A DNA stretch of 64,000 bases, from positions 2,418,001 to 2,482,000 of the forward strand of contig OZ242253.1 in the NCBI GenBank assembly GCA_965206975.1, written 5' to 3'. The stretch comes from JAAXGI01 sp965206975. GTDB lineage: Bacteria > Gemmatimonadota > Gemmatimonadetes > Longimicrobiales > Gaopeijiaceae. A program made the translations under genes and the position numbers. Below, in pieces: positions 33,622 through 42,675 of this stretch. The notes beneath the pieces are model-generated. The model had not been told where the DNA came from, made no database searches, and saw only the letters and a list, made by a program, of their open reading frames with translations. Within the stretch, counting starts at the first letter, position 1, and each line of letters starts with the position of its first letter.

Positions 33622-34602
33622 TCACTCGACGTCCGGCGGCTCGACCCGGACCCGGACCTCTACATCCGAGTAGAGGCCCCCATCGTCGGCTCGCCCCCGC
33701 AGGCGGTACTCGCCCGGCTCGAGGAAGGTGGCGGTCGCGACCCAGCGGCCGTCCTCCGGTTCCTCCGGCGCGACCCACATCGGCGACCACGGGGAGTTCT
33801 GGAAGGGCCTCGTGTCCTCCCACGGCTTCACCTGCGGGGGGTCGAACTCGACGGAGCCCTCGCCGCGGTAGGGGAACCACGTCATGTGGAGCGCGTTCGT
33901 CTTCGCCACCGTGATCCGGACCGGCACCCGCATCGCGCGGGCCAGGAGTTCCTCGGGCGTCGCGTCCTCGGGCGGGCCGTCCGCCCTCTCCGACCGTTCG
34001 GGCACCCCGTCGTCTGTGACCACGGCCACGAGCTCGACGGGTTCCCCGACCCGCACGGTGCGCTCCGCCTCCCCCTCCAGCCGGATCGCCGGAGGGATGT
34101 TCGCCCGGATATCCGCGTCGCTCGAGCCGGCTCCGAGGGAGCCGGTCTCCGACATGATCGCAACGTCATCCACCCTGAAGTCGGGCCGGATCGAGGCATA
34201 GGCCCGCTGCGTGTTCCCGCGGGTCGTGAGCTCCCAGACGAGCTCGTCGTCCTCGGTGAACCCCTCCGGCGCCCGGACCTTGAAGACGAACCGGTTTCTC
34301 CGCGGGAGGAAGCGGGTCGGCTGGCCGAGATCCGCCTTCTCGCCGAGGAAGCTGTTCTCCGGACCGATCGGGACGTGAAGCTCCTCGAGCCAGTTCCGAT
34401 TCATGTAGCCGAAGAGGATGTCGATCGTGCCGTCCTCATTCTCGACCCACCCCTCGAAGGCCGGAGAGACCCACTGCCCGCGGTCGTACGAGGGTCGAAG
34501 CTGCGCTCCCCCTGCCGCCGGCGCGACGCCGGCCGCGAGGCAGCCGAGGGCGAGCGGGATCCGGAGGAGTCCGCCGGGGCGGGGGCGTGCTGCGCGCTTC
34601 AT
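33622..34602 (-). CDS. Secreted partner protein of the cytochrome c/copper protein (function unknown)
   Basis: 326 residues from ATG 34602, whose ATGA overlaps the upstream cytochrome stop. It has a signal peptide (LLRIPLALGCLAAGVAPAAG), a conserved N-terminal segment (VSPAFEGWVENEDGTIDILF; GYMNRNWLEELHVPIGPENS), a middle beta-rich region and a C-terminal Ig-like domain (GEPVELVAVVTDDGVP; GEYRLRGRADDGGLYSDVEV). No cofactor motif is visible. A damaged paralogue lies at 28716-29399, where it follows the damaged paralogue of the same cytochrome. The conserved pairing implies that the two proteins work together. Confidence 0.72.
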   Translation of the reverse strand: MKRAARPRPGGLLRIPLALGCLAAGVAPAAGGAQLRPSYDRGQWVSPAFEGWVENEDGTIDILFGYMNRNWLEELHVPIGPENSFLGEKADLGQPTRFLPRRNRFVFKVRAPEGFTEDDELVWELTTRGNTQRAYASIRPDFRVDDVAIMSETGSLGAGSSDADIRANIPPAIRLEGEAERTVRVGEPVELVAVVTDDGVPERSERADGPPEDATPEELLARAMRVPVRITVAKTNALHMTWFPYRGEGSVEFDPPQVKPWEDTRPFQNSPWSPMWVAPEEPEDGRWVATATFLEPGEYRLRGRADDGGLYSDVEVRVRVEPPDVE

Positions 34603-36023
34603 CGGTCCGGTTCCGCCTCCGTCCCCGCCTCCACCGCTTCGACCTCGAGGAGGGGGAGGTTCGCCATGCAGAGGGGGCACCCCGCGATGTGGTCGTTCTT
34701 GTCCACGCCGCGTGCCTTCCGGTGCTCCGCCATCTCCCGGACGAACTGGTCATCGGTGAGCAGTACCCGGTTCCCGAGATCGATGAACATGTTCGAGACG
34801 GAACGGTTCCCGGAGCCCTGCCAGTTTCTCGGGTCGGGGATGTTCGGGTTCGCCGTCGTGTTGTCCATCTCCGCGACGATGTGGAGGATCGTCCCCCTCG
34901 GGAGGATCGGCGCGTAGTCGTCGTGGAAGGTGTACTGCTTCACCCAGTTATGGTCGTAGCCGGCGCAGCTCAGCGTCTCGATGTGGTTCCCCCAGATTGC
35001 CTCGAGGCACATCCGGTACCCGGGGGCGTGGAGGTGCGGCTCGAAGGAGGTGATCTTCATGTGGGTGGGAAGCACGCTGAATGCGTGGAGCTCCTGCCCG
35101 TCCGCGCTCGGCTGGATGTCGATGTTGAGCCCGTCACCGAGGCCCAGCCCCACGGAGCTCGAGCGCGTGTACTCCGGCTCGTAGTCGCGCGGGTGCAGGT
35201 AGAAGCCGTACTCGAGGTATCCCGTCGCGTCCTCTGCCGCGGCGTTCAGGTGGACGGACTCGGACTCGATCGATGATCCCGCCTCGAGGAGCCGGCCCGC
35301 TCTCGGATTGAAGATGTCCGGGTTCCGCCCGAGCTCGTGCACGGGCCATCCGCGCCTCTCCTCTCCGTCGGCCCCCCGCGTCCGCCAGATCGTGTGGTGC
35401 ACGATGAACCGCCCGCCGACGCCTCCGCCCGCGCTCGAGATGTCGTTGAGTTCCCGGATCTCGACGGCCCGCACGTAGCGGTCCTCGGTGAGGCCGGTCG
35501 GGATCGGCTCCATGTCGCCCCACCAGTCCGGGTCTCCCGCGCGCATCCGGAAGCCCTGGCTCCGGAGGACGAGGTCCGGCTCGCCGAGCCTCCACTCCCC
35601 ACTCTCCGGCCACTCCCTCGGGGGCGGCATCTCCGCGGAGTTTCCCCGCGGCGCGCCGTTGTCCACCCATGCGGCGATCGCCTCGATCTCCGCCTCGGTC
35701 AGGCGCTCGTCGTCCTTGTACTCCTGGATCCCGATCCCACGTTCAACGTAGTACGGGGGCATCGTGCCCATGCGGTTGCGGATCTGGGTCTTCACCCTGA
35801 TCATCGGCGCCCACGGACGGACCTGCTCGTACGTGCTGAGCGCCATGGGGGCGACCCCGCCCTCGCGGTGACACCGCTCGCAGTTCTCCTGGAGGATCGG
35901 GGCGATGTCCGTGGCGAACGTCACCTCCCCGGCCGCTGCCGCCGCTCCGCTCGACTGGGCGAGGAGGGGGGCGGGGAGGGCGAGTCCGAAGGCGCATACG
36001 AGCGGAAAGGCGCGATTCATCAT
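34599..36023 (-). CDS. Secreted cytochrome c fused to a copper type II monooxygenase-like domain
   Basis: 474 residues. Signal peptide, then a class I heme domain (ATDIAPILQENCERCHREGG, CERCH at 48-52; YEQVRPWAPMIRVKTQIRN; LTEAEIEAIAAWVDNGAPRG). The rest has the layout of copper type II, ascorbate-dependent monooxygenases of the PHM/DBH kind: a first His pair in RFIVHHTIWR (209-210), then FEPHLHAPGYRM (His330, His332) for the second copper, and Met/Cys residues near the end (HIAGCPLCMANL). In PHM the copper sites hydroxylate with an external reductant; here the fused heme could feed electrons. Substrate unknown. Overlaps the next gene by four bases. Confidence 0.75.
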   Translation of the reverse strand: MMNRAFPLVCAFGLALPAPLLAQSSGAAAAAGEVTFATDIAPILQENCERCHREGGVAPMALSTYEQVRPWAPMIRVKTQIRNRMGTMPPYYVERGIGIQEYKDDERLTEAEIEAIAAWVDNGAPRGNSAEMPPPREWPESGEWRLGEPDLVLRSQGFRMRAGDPDWWGDMEPIPTGLTEDRYVRAVEIRELNDISSAGGGVGGRFIVHHTIWRTRGADGEERRGWPVHELGRNPDIFNPRAGRLLEAGSSIESESVHLNAAAEDATGYLEYGFYLHPRDYEPEYTRSSSVGLGLGDGLNIDIQPSADGQELHAFSVLPTHMKITSFEPHLHAPGYRMCLEAIWGNHIETLSCAGYDHNWVKQYTFHDDYAPILPRGTILHIVAEMDNTTANPNIPDPRNWQGSGNRSVSNMFIDLGNRVLLTDDQFVREMAEHRKARGVDKNDHIAGCPLCMANLPLLEVEAVEAGTEAEPDR

Positions 36024-36164
36024 GCGGGCTCCTGGTACGCTGGCGGGCGGCTCCGAGGCCGAGGTGCGGGGAGGGGGAGCGCCTCTCCCCCCCGCCTTGC
36101 CTGCGACCTCGACGCGGGGCCACCCCGGTGGTTCCCACTGCTGTTTCCCGCAGGCCGGCGCACC

Positions 36165-37772
36165 CTACCTCCGGAGCACGCGGCCCGCCCTCGCTCCCGT
36201 CGGAGTGCCGTCCCGAATGGCAAACTCGCCATTTACGATCACGTGGACCATACCCTCCGAGAGCTGGTGCGCATCCTCGTACGTGGCAAGGTCCCGGACC
36301 GCCTCCAGATCGAAGACCACCACGTCCGCGAAGGCGCCGGGCTCGATCGTGCCGCGGCCGTCCACCCCGAGGACATCGGCGGTGAGCGAGGTCATGCTCC
36401 GGATCGCGGCCGGGAGCTCGAGGGCTCCCTCGTCGAGGACGTACCTCCGGATCTTCCGCGCGAAGGTCCCGTACGTCCGCGGGTGCTGGAGTCCCTCGCC
36501 GAAGCGGGGGAGCTGGCCGTCCGTCGAGGTCATCGTCCACGGCTGGGCCATATACCTCCGGATATCCTCCTCATTCATGTTGAACGACGTGATCGACGGG
36601 CTCGTCGCCTGCAGGACCCGGATCGCGGCGTCGACCGCGTCCAGCTCCCACGCCTCCGCGAAGTCGGAGAGGAACCACCCCGCGAGCTTGGGGTCCGGCG
36701 CGTAGTCGCGGATCTGGATCCGGTCCGCTCCCCCCCGGCGGTCCAGGTTCTCGACCATCTCGACCCGGATCCGCTCCCGCGTGGGCGGATCGGAGAGTCG
36801 GGCCTGGAGGGAGTCGGCTCCCCCGGCCTGCGCCCAGCGGGGAAGGAGCGCGGAGCTGAGCCCCGTGCTGCTCGCCTCGTACGGGTACTGGTCCGCGAAG
36901 ACGCTCACGCCCCGTGCGCGAGCGTCCTCGATCATCTCGACGACGCTCGCCGACAGGCCCCAGACGCGGGGTCCGAGCGCCTTGATGTGTGTCACCACCC
37001 CCGTGAGACCCGCTTCCTCGGCCACCTGGATTACCTCGGCGACCGAGGCTTCGAGCCCGATCGTGTAGTCGGACTCGTCTCTGATGTGGCTCGTGTACAC
37101 CCCTCCGAACTCCGCGGCCACCCTCGCGAGTTCGACGAGCTCGAAGGTCTCCGAGAAGCTCCCGGGTGCATAGAATGGGCCGGAGGAGAGGCCGAAGGCC
37201 CCCTCCGCCATCCCCTCCCGGACGAGGGTTCGCATCCGGCCGAGCTCCGCGGCGTCCGGCGCGCGGTCTGCCATCCCGAGCACCTCTCCCCGGACGGAGC
37301 CGTGCGGGACGAGCTGCGCGGCGTTCACCCCGGTCCCGTGCCCGAGGAGGATCTCGCGCTGCCCGGCCATGTCGACGGGCCCCCCGCCGTCCGGGTTGAT
37401 GAAGACCGTGGTGATCCCCTGTGCGAGGAGTGCGACGGCCTCGCTCGCCTCCGGATCCGCGAGTCCCCCCCCGCTGTGCGAGTGCGCGTCGATGAACCCC
37501 GGCGCGAGGTAGAGGCCCTCGAGATCCAGCTCGACGGCGCCCGTCGCGGCGGAGAGATCGCCGTACCCCTCGATCCGGTCCCCGCGGATCCCGACATCCG
37601 CGGGCGCTCCCTCGGCCCCGGATCCGTCCAGGATCCGCGCTCCCCGAAGGAGGATGTCGTAGGGCTCGCCCGCCCCCCCCCCGCACGCGGCGAGGGCGCC
37701 GGTGAGGAGTGCCGCGCACCCGGCACGCCTCCAACTCCGCATGCCCTGGGTCCCGATCGGTCGATTCGCCAT
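36165..37772 (-). CDS. Lipoprotein amidohydrolase (N-acyl-D-amino-acid deacylase/D-aminoacylase family)
   Basis: 535 residues from ATG 37772 with GGTGG upstream. A lipoprotein signal ends in TGALAACGGG. The amidohydrolase core starts YDILLRGARILDGSGAEG, with the metal-binding APGFIDAHSHSGG, His in VYTSHIRDESD and GVVTHIKALG, and the acid in TSTDGQLPRFG. In classical D-aminoacylases the loop after the first strand is GNCG with a metal-ligand Cys; here it reads INPDGGGP, as in a divergent subfamily, so substrate range is uncertain. Membrane-anchored facing the periplasm. First gene of a same-strand group of secreted enzymes down to 30402. Confidence 0.85.
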   Translation of the reverse strand: MANRPIGTQGMRSWRRAGCAALLTGALAACGGGAGEPYDILLRGARILDGSGAEGAPADVGIRGDRIEGYGDLSAATGAVELDLEGLYLAPGFIDAHSHSGGGLADPEASEAVALLAQGITTVFINPDGGGPVDMAGQREILLGHGTGVNAAQLVPHGSVRGEVLGMADRAPDAAELGRMRTLVREGMAEGAFGLSSGPFYAPGSFSETFELVELARVAAEFGGVYTSHIRDESDYTIGLEASVAEVIQVAEEAGLTGVVTHIKALGPRVWGLSASVVEMIEDARARGVSVFADQYPYEASSTGLSSALLPRWAQAGGADSLQARLSDPPTRERIRVEMVENLDRRGGADRIQIRDYAPDPKLAGWFLSDFAEAWELDAVDAAIRVLQATSPSITSFNMNEEDIRRYMAQPWTMTSTDGQLPRFGEGLQHPRTYGTFARKIRRYVLDEGALELPAAIRSMTSLTADVLGVDGRGTIEPGAFADVVVFDLEAVRDLATYEDAHQLSEGMVHVIVNGEFAIRDGTPTGARAGRVLRR

Positions 37773-37942
37773 ATCCGCCACCTTTCCCCGTGCGCCCGTC
37801 CCCTCGTATCAGGGAGCGCCGTTGATCCCCGTCCGCGTCCCGCCTCCGCCCGCGCCGCGCCTGTTGCCCCTGCCGCCCGCCCTCCTCCCCGCCGGCACGC
37901 CGCGCCAGGGCCTCTCTCCCGTCACGAAGGACCGGCGGCGGG

Positions 37943-38713
37943 CTACCCGACGAAGGTGTTCTCGAGCGTCCCGATCCCCGCGATCTCGATCTCCACGCGG
38001 GCCCCGTCCCGCATCGGGAGCGCGCCGAGGGAGGTCCCGCAGCTGATCACGTCGCCCGGGAGGAGCGTCGTGTCGCGGGAGATCCGCTCGACCAGCTCGA
38101 GGGGAGTGAAGAACATGTCGCTCACCGGGAAGTCCTGGCGGACCTTACCCCCCATTCGCGCCACGATGCGGAGCCCGCCGGGGTCGAGACCCGAGGCGAT
38201 CACGGGCCCCAAGGGACAAAAGGTATCGAAGCTCTTCGCCCGGCTCCACTGCGGGAAGGAGGGATCCTCGCGGAGGAGCTCGACGGCGGAGACATCATTC
38301 ACGCACGTGTAGCCGAAGACGCACGCCTCCGCCTCGCCGGAGGCGACGTCGCGGCACTCCCTCCCGATCACGATCCCGAGCTCCCCTTCGAAGAAGATCC
38401 GTCCCGCGTGCGAGCGCGGCCGCCGGATCGGCCGGCCGGCCGGGTGCGCGGTGGAGGGGGCCTTGAGGAAGTAGAGCGGCTCCTCGGGCTCGCTCCACCC
38501 GTTCTTTGCCGCCGCTGCCCGGAAGTTGTTCCAGAGCCCGAGGATCTTCGTCGGGTCGCACGGCGTGAGGATCTCCGCGCCGTCGAGGGCGACCCGCTCG
38601 CCGGTGGGTGCGGGTCCGTCGAAGAGATCTCCGCTGCAGAGCGCGATCTCGCTCCCCGAGAGGGTCCCGATCCGTACCTGCCCCTCATGCCTTACGCGAA
38701 TCCAGCGGGTCAT
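37943..38713 (-). CDS. Fumarylacetoacetate hydrolase (FAH) family enzyme
   Basis: 256 residues; its ATG overlaps the malate synthase stop (ATGA). FAH fold: KILGLWNNFRAAAAKNGW, EPLYFLKAPSTAHPAG, the metal-binding FFEGELGIVIGRECRD, GYTCVNDVSAVELL, WSRAKSFDTFCPLGPVIAS and TTLLPGDVISCGTSLGALP. Family members cleave C-C bonds or hydrate/decarboxylate 2-oxo acids (fumarylpyruvate, 2-hydroxyhepta-dienedioate, oxaloacetate). Coupling to malate synthase G suggests handling of C4-C6 oxo acids feeding central metabolism. Exact substrate not determinable. Confidence 0.88.
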   Translation of the reverse strand: MTRWIRVRHEGQVRIGTLSGSEIALCSGDLFDGPAPTGERVALDGAEILTPCDPTKILGLWNNFRAAAAKNGWSEPEEPLYFLKAPSTAHPAGRPIRRPRSHAGRIFFEGELGIVIGRECRDVASGEAEACVFGYTCVNDVSAVELLREDPSFPQWSRAKSFDTFCPLGPVIASGLDPGGLRIVARMGGKVRQDFPVSDMFFTPLELVERISRDTTLLPGDVISCGTSLGALPMRDGARVEIEIAGIGTLENTFVG

Positions 38714-40932
38714 GACATGAGCCTCCCGGCCGCTTGGTGAATCCGCTCCCTCTCCTTGAGCTCCCGGCGCCGCGTGTGGAGGACCCTCTCGGTGTACCCG
38801 TTCGGCTCGGCGCGCCCCTCCAAGACGAGATCGAGGGCGGCCTGGAACGCGAGGCTCCGCTCGAAGGCGGGGCACATCGGCGAGTAGTACGGATCGCCCT
38901 CGTTCTGCCTGTCGACGACCTCGGCCATCCGCTCGAGGGTCTTTCGCACCCGATCCTCGGCAACGATCCCGTGATGGAGCCAGTTCGCGATGTGCTGGCT
39001 CGAGATCCGGAGCGTGGCACGGTCCTCCATGAGCCCGACGTCGCGGATGTCGGGGACCTTCGAGCATCCGATCCCCTGTCCGACCCAGCGGGCGACGTAG
39101 CCGAGGATCCCCTGGGCGTTGTTGTCGAGCTCCTCCTGGATCTCCGTGTCGGTGAGCTCCCGCTCTCCGAGGAAGGGGGGGGAGAGGATGTCGTCGAGCG
39201 ACGCCCGCTCCCGCGCCGCGAGCGCCTCCTGCACGGCCCGGACGTCGGTCCGGTGGTAGTGGACCGCGTGGAGCGTGGCTGCGGTCGGGGAGGGGACCCA
39301 CGCCGTATTCGCCCCCGCCTCCGGATGCGCCCCCTTCGTCTCGACCATCGAGCGCATCAGGTCGGGCATCGCCCACATCCCCTTCCCGATCTGGGCCGTT
39401 CCGGAGAGGCCGTACTCGATCCCCACGTCGACGTTCCAGTCCTCGTAGGCGAGCATCCAGGGGGTGCCCTTGATCTCCGGCTTCGGGATCATCGCCCCCG
39501 CCTCCATGCTCGTATGGATCTCGTCCCCCGTCCGGTCGAGGAACCCGGTGTTGATGAAGACGACGCGCTCCCTCGCCTCGCGTATGCACGCCCCGAGGTT
39601 CACCGTGGTGCGCCGCTCCTCGTCCATGATCCCGATCTTGATCGTCCGCGGCGGGAGCCCGAGCGCCTCCTCGACCCGCTCGAAGAGCCGGATCGTGAAG
39701 GCGACTTCCTCCGGGCCGTGGAGCTTCGGCTTCACGATGTAGATGCTCCCGGTCCGCGTGTTGCGGACGGGGCTCGCCCCCCTGAGGTCGTGGATCGCCG
39801 CAAAGGCGGTGACGAACGCGTCGAGGAATCCCTCCGGCACCTCCTCCCCGCCCGCCGTCGTCACGGCATCCGTGTACATGTGCATCCCGACGTTGCGCAC
39901 GAAGAGGAGGCTCCGCCCGGGGAGCGTGAGCTCGCCCCCGTTCACGTCCTCGTACGTGCGGTCCGGGCTCAGCCTCCGCGTCACCGTCTCCAGGTTCTTC
40001 GAGAAGGTGGCTTCGAGGGAGCCCTTCATGATCCCGAGCCAGTTCCGGTAGACGCGGACCTTGTCCTCCGCGTCCACCGCTGCGACGGAGTCCTCGCAGT
40101 CCTGGATCGTCGTGATCGCCGCCTCGAGCTGGACGTTGCTGATCCCTGCGGGGTGCACGGCCCCGACCGCGTGCTTCCGGTCGATCCGAAGCTCGATGTG
40201 GAGGCCGTGATTCCGGAGGAGGACGGTGGAGAGGCCGTCGGTCCCCCGCCGGAAGCCCACGAACTGTCCGGGATCCCCGAGGCCGGTCTCTTCGCCATTC
40301 GCGAGCCGCACGCGAAGCGTCGCCCGCTCCCCCTCCTCCGAGAGCGCGTAGCGGATCGCCTCCCCGTGCCGTCCTTCCGCGAGCGGGACGACCTCGTCGA
40401 GGAACTCCTCGGTCCATGCGATGACCTTGACCCCCCGGACGGGGTTGTACGCGGTGCCCGTCTCGGCCCCCTCCTCCTCGGGGATCACGTCCGTCCCGTA
40501 GAGGGCGTCGTAGAGGCTCCCCCAGCGCGCGTTCGCCGCATTGAGCGCGTAGCGGGCGTTGTCCACCGGGACGACGAGCTGCGGCCCGGCGATGGATGCG
40601 ATCTCCGGGTCCACGTCCCGGGTCGCGGCGGCGACGGGCTCCCCCTCCGGGAGGAGGTACCCGGTGGCTCGAAGGTGCGCGCGGTATGCGTCGGGATCCC
40701 ACGTCTCCCCCTCGCGCCCGAGGTGCCAGCGGTCGAGCCCCGCCTCGTGCTCGCCCCGGACGCCGAGAAGCCGCCGGTTCTCGGGGCCGAGTTCCGCGAC
40801 GATCCGGCCGAAGGCCTCCCAGACCGCATCCGGATCGAGCCCGGTCCCGGGCGCGATCTCCCGGCGCACCAGGCCGTGGAGCGGCGCCGCAATCCTGAGG
40901 CCGCCGCAGTGGACATACTCGCTGTGGTTCAT
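38710..40932 (-). CDS. glcB: Malate synthase G
   Basis: 740 residues from ATG 40932 (weak ribosome-binding site), the usual length for the G isoform. Condenses glyoxylate with acetyl-CoA to malate. Isoform G features: NARYALNAANARWGSLYDAL, TIQDCEDSVAAVDAEDK, GIMKGSLEATF, SIYIVKPKLHGPEEVAFT, IGIMDEERRTTVNL, FLDRTGDEIHTSMEAGAM and MPDLMRSMVETKGAHP. No isocitrate lyase is in the window, so glyoxylate may come from glycolate, oxalate, purine or amino-acid turnover. Divergent, 199 bases away, from a gene for an oxalyl-CoA-ligase-like enzyme, which fits such a role. Confidence 0.95.
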   Translation of the reverse strand: MNHSEYVHCGGLRIAAPLHGLVRREIAPGTGLDPDAVWEAFGRIVAELGPENRRLLGVRGEHEAGLDRWHLGREGETWDPDAYRAHLRATGYLLPEGEPVAAATRDVDPEIASIAGPQLVVPVDNARYALNAANARWGSLYDALYGTDVIPEEEGAETGTAYNPVRGVKVIAWTEEFLDEVVPLAEGRHGEAIRYALSEEGERATLRVRLANGEETGLGDPGQFVGFRRGTDGLSTVLLRNHGLHIELRIDRKHAVGAVHPAGISNVQLEAAITTIQDCEDSVAAVDAEDKVRVYRNWLGIMKGSLEATFSKNLETVTRRLSPDRTYEDVNGGELTLPGRSLLFVRNVGMHMYTDAVTTAGGEEVPEGFLDAFVTAFAAIHDLRGASPVRNTRTGSIYIVKPKLHGPEEVAFTIRLFERVEEALGLPPRTIKIGIMDEERRTTVNLGACIREARERVVFINTGFLDRTGDEIHTSMEAGAMIPKPEIKGTPWMLAYEDWNVDVGIEYGLSGTAQIGKGMWAMPDLMRSMVETKGAHPEAGANTAWVPSPTAATLHAVHYHRTDVRAVQEALAARERASLDDILSPPFLGERELTDTEIQEELDNNAQGILGYVARWVGQGIGCSKVPDIRDVGLMEDRATLRISSQHIANWLHHGIVAEDRVRKTLERMAEVVDRQNEGDPYYSPMCPAFERSLAFQAALDLVLEGRAEPNGYTERVLHTRRRELKERERIHQAAGRLMS

Positions 40933-41131
40933 GGCTGCTCGCTGAAACGGGGCGAAACGGGGCCGGAGCGCCCTCAGGGTAAGGCTCGAAAACGCTCCGG
41001 CGCAACCGGAGGCCGGGGCGGTGGGTAGCGGCTCCTTTCCGACTCGTAGTAAGATGCGCACCCGACGCCGGAACCCGGGCTTCGCCGGGCGCGGCCGCAG
41101 CGACCGTCGAACGACTTATAGGGAGGATCCC

Positions 41132-42661
41132 GTGTCCGAGGCAGAGACTGTACTGGCGCTCCTGGCCGGGGGCGCCGACGAATCACCGGCCGTAGCGGCG
41201 CCGGGGCGGGCGCCCCTCGACTACGCGGGGCTGAGGGCGCACGTGGACCGCACCGTGCAGCGGCTGAACGAGATCGGCATCGGACGCGGGGACCGCGTGG
41301 CGATCGTGCTTCCGAACGGCCCGGAGATGGCGTCGGCGTTTGTGTCGATCGCCGCCGGAGCGACGACGGCGCCGCTCAACCCCAACTACCGTCGCACGGA
41401 GTACGACTTCTACCTGGAGGATCTCGGCGCGAAGGCGCTCGTCGTCGAGGCCGGGAGCGAGTCCGATTCGGTCGGGAGCGCGCGGAGCCTCGGGATCGCG
41501 GTCCTCGAGCTCCGCGTTCCGGAGGGGGCGTGCGCGGGCGAGTTCGAGCTTTCCGCGGACCCGGAGGCCCCGCTCGGCCGGGCGAGTGCGCCGGGCCCGG
41601 CCGGCGCCGACGACATCGCGCTCGTCCTCCACACCTCGGGCACCACTTCGCGTCCGAAGATCGTGCCCCTCCTTCACCGGAATCTCTCGGCTTCGGCGGG
41701 GAACATCCGCTCGACGCTCCGGCTCGTGCCGGAGGACCGCTGCCTGAACGTGATGCCGCTCTTTCACATTCACGGGCTCATGGCACCCGTCCTCGCCTCG
41801 CTCTCGGCGGGTGCGACCGTCTCGTGCACCCCCGGCTTCAACGCGCTCCGCCTCTTCGCGTGGCTCGACGACGTCGCCCCCACCTGGTACTCCGCCGTGC
41901 CGACGATGCACCAGACCGTCCTCGCGAGGGCCGCGAGGAACCGCGAGTCCGTCGCCCGCGCCCGCCTCCGCTTCATCCGCTCCTCCTCGGCGTCCCTCCC
42001 CCCGCAGGTCCTCCGGGAGCTCGAGGAGACCTTCGGGGCGCCCGTCGTCGAGGCGTACGCGATGACCGAGGCCGCCCACCAGATGACGTGCAACCCCCTC
42101 CCCCCGGGCGTGCGGAAGCCCGGTTCCGTCGGACCTGCCGCCGGCCCCGAGGTCGCGATCATGGACGACGAGGGGACGCTTCTTGAGCCCGGCCAGGTCG
42201 GGGAGATCGTCATCCGCGGCCCGAACGTGACGCCCGGATACGAGAACAACCCGGCGGCGAACGCCGAGGCTTTCACGCACGGGTGGTTCCGGACCGGGGA
42301 CCAGGGGGTGATGGACGAGGACCGGTACGTGACGCTCACCGGGCGTCTGAAGGAGATCATCAACCGCGGCGGGGAGAAGATCTCGCCGAAGGAGGTGGAC
42401 GAGGTCCTGATGGATCACCCCGCGGTCCAGCAGGTCGTGACCTTCGCGGTCCCGCACGACAAGCTGGGAGAGGAGGTCGCCGCCGCCGTCGTCCTCCGCG
42501 AGGGCGCCGACGCCTCGTCCGCCGAGATCCGCGAGTTCGCAGCGGGGCGCCTCGCGGACTTCAAGGTCCCGCGGCAGGTCGTCGTGCTGGACGAGATCCC
42601 GAAGGGGCCGACGGGGAAGCTCCGACGGATCGGTCTCGCCGAGCAGCTCGGGATCGCCTGA
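41132..42661 (+). CDS. AMP-forming acyl-CoA synthetase, oxalate-CoA-ligase-like
   Basis: 509 residues from GTG 41132 with GGGAGGA upstream. ANL superfamily motifs: the P-loop LHTSGTTSRPKIVPL, the YAMTEAAHQM motif, GWFRTGDQGVMDEDRYV, GRLKEIINRGGEKISPKEVD and the catalytic Lys in PTGKLRRIG. The stretch MTCNPLPPGVRKPGSVG after the A5 motif resembles oxalate-CoA ligases (AAE3/Pcs60 type), so oxalate or another short acid is the best guess, but general fatty-acid activation is possible. Cytoplasmic. Next gene follows after 14 bases. Confidence 0.85.
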   Translation: MSEAETVLALLAGGADESPAVAAPGRAPLDYAGLRAHVDRTVQRLNEIGIGRGDRVAIVLPNGPEMASAFVSIAAGATTAPLNPNYRRTEYDFYLEDLGAKALVVEAGSESDSVGSARSLGIAVLELRVPEGACAGEFELSADPEAPLGRASAPGPAGADDIALVLHTSGTTSRPKIVPLLHRNLSASAGNIRSTLRLVPEDRCLNVMPLFHIHGLMAPVLASLSAGATVSCTPGFNALRLFAWLDDVAPTWYSAVPTMHQTVLARAARNRESVARARLRFIRSSSASLPPQVLRELEETFGAPVVEAYAMTEAAHQMTCNPLPPGVRKPGSVGPAAGPEVAIMDDEGTLLEPGQVGEIVIRGPNVTPGYENNPAANAEAFTHGWFRTGDQGVMDEDRYVTLTGRLKEIINRGGEKISPKEVDEVLMDHPAVQQVVTFAVPHDKLGEEVAAAVVLREGADASSAEIREFAAGRLADFKVPRQVVVLDEIPKGPTGKLRRIGLAEQLGIA

Positions 42662-42675
42662 GCCGGGGATCGCGG

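Noticed and set aside
37943..41005. Single 1020-codon minus-strand frame joining the malate synthase and FAH regions
   Set aside because: Only the last 256 codons are protein-like (FAH). Upstream of them the frame is a shifted shadow of malate synthase G, so no fusion exists.
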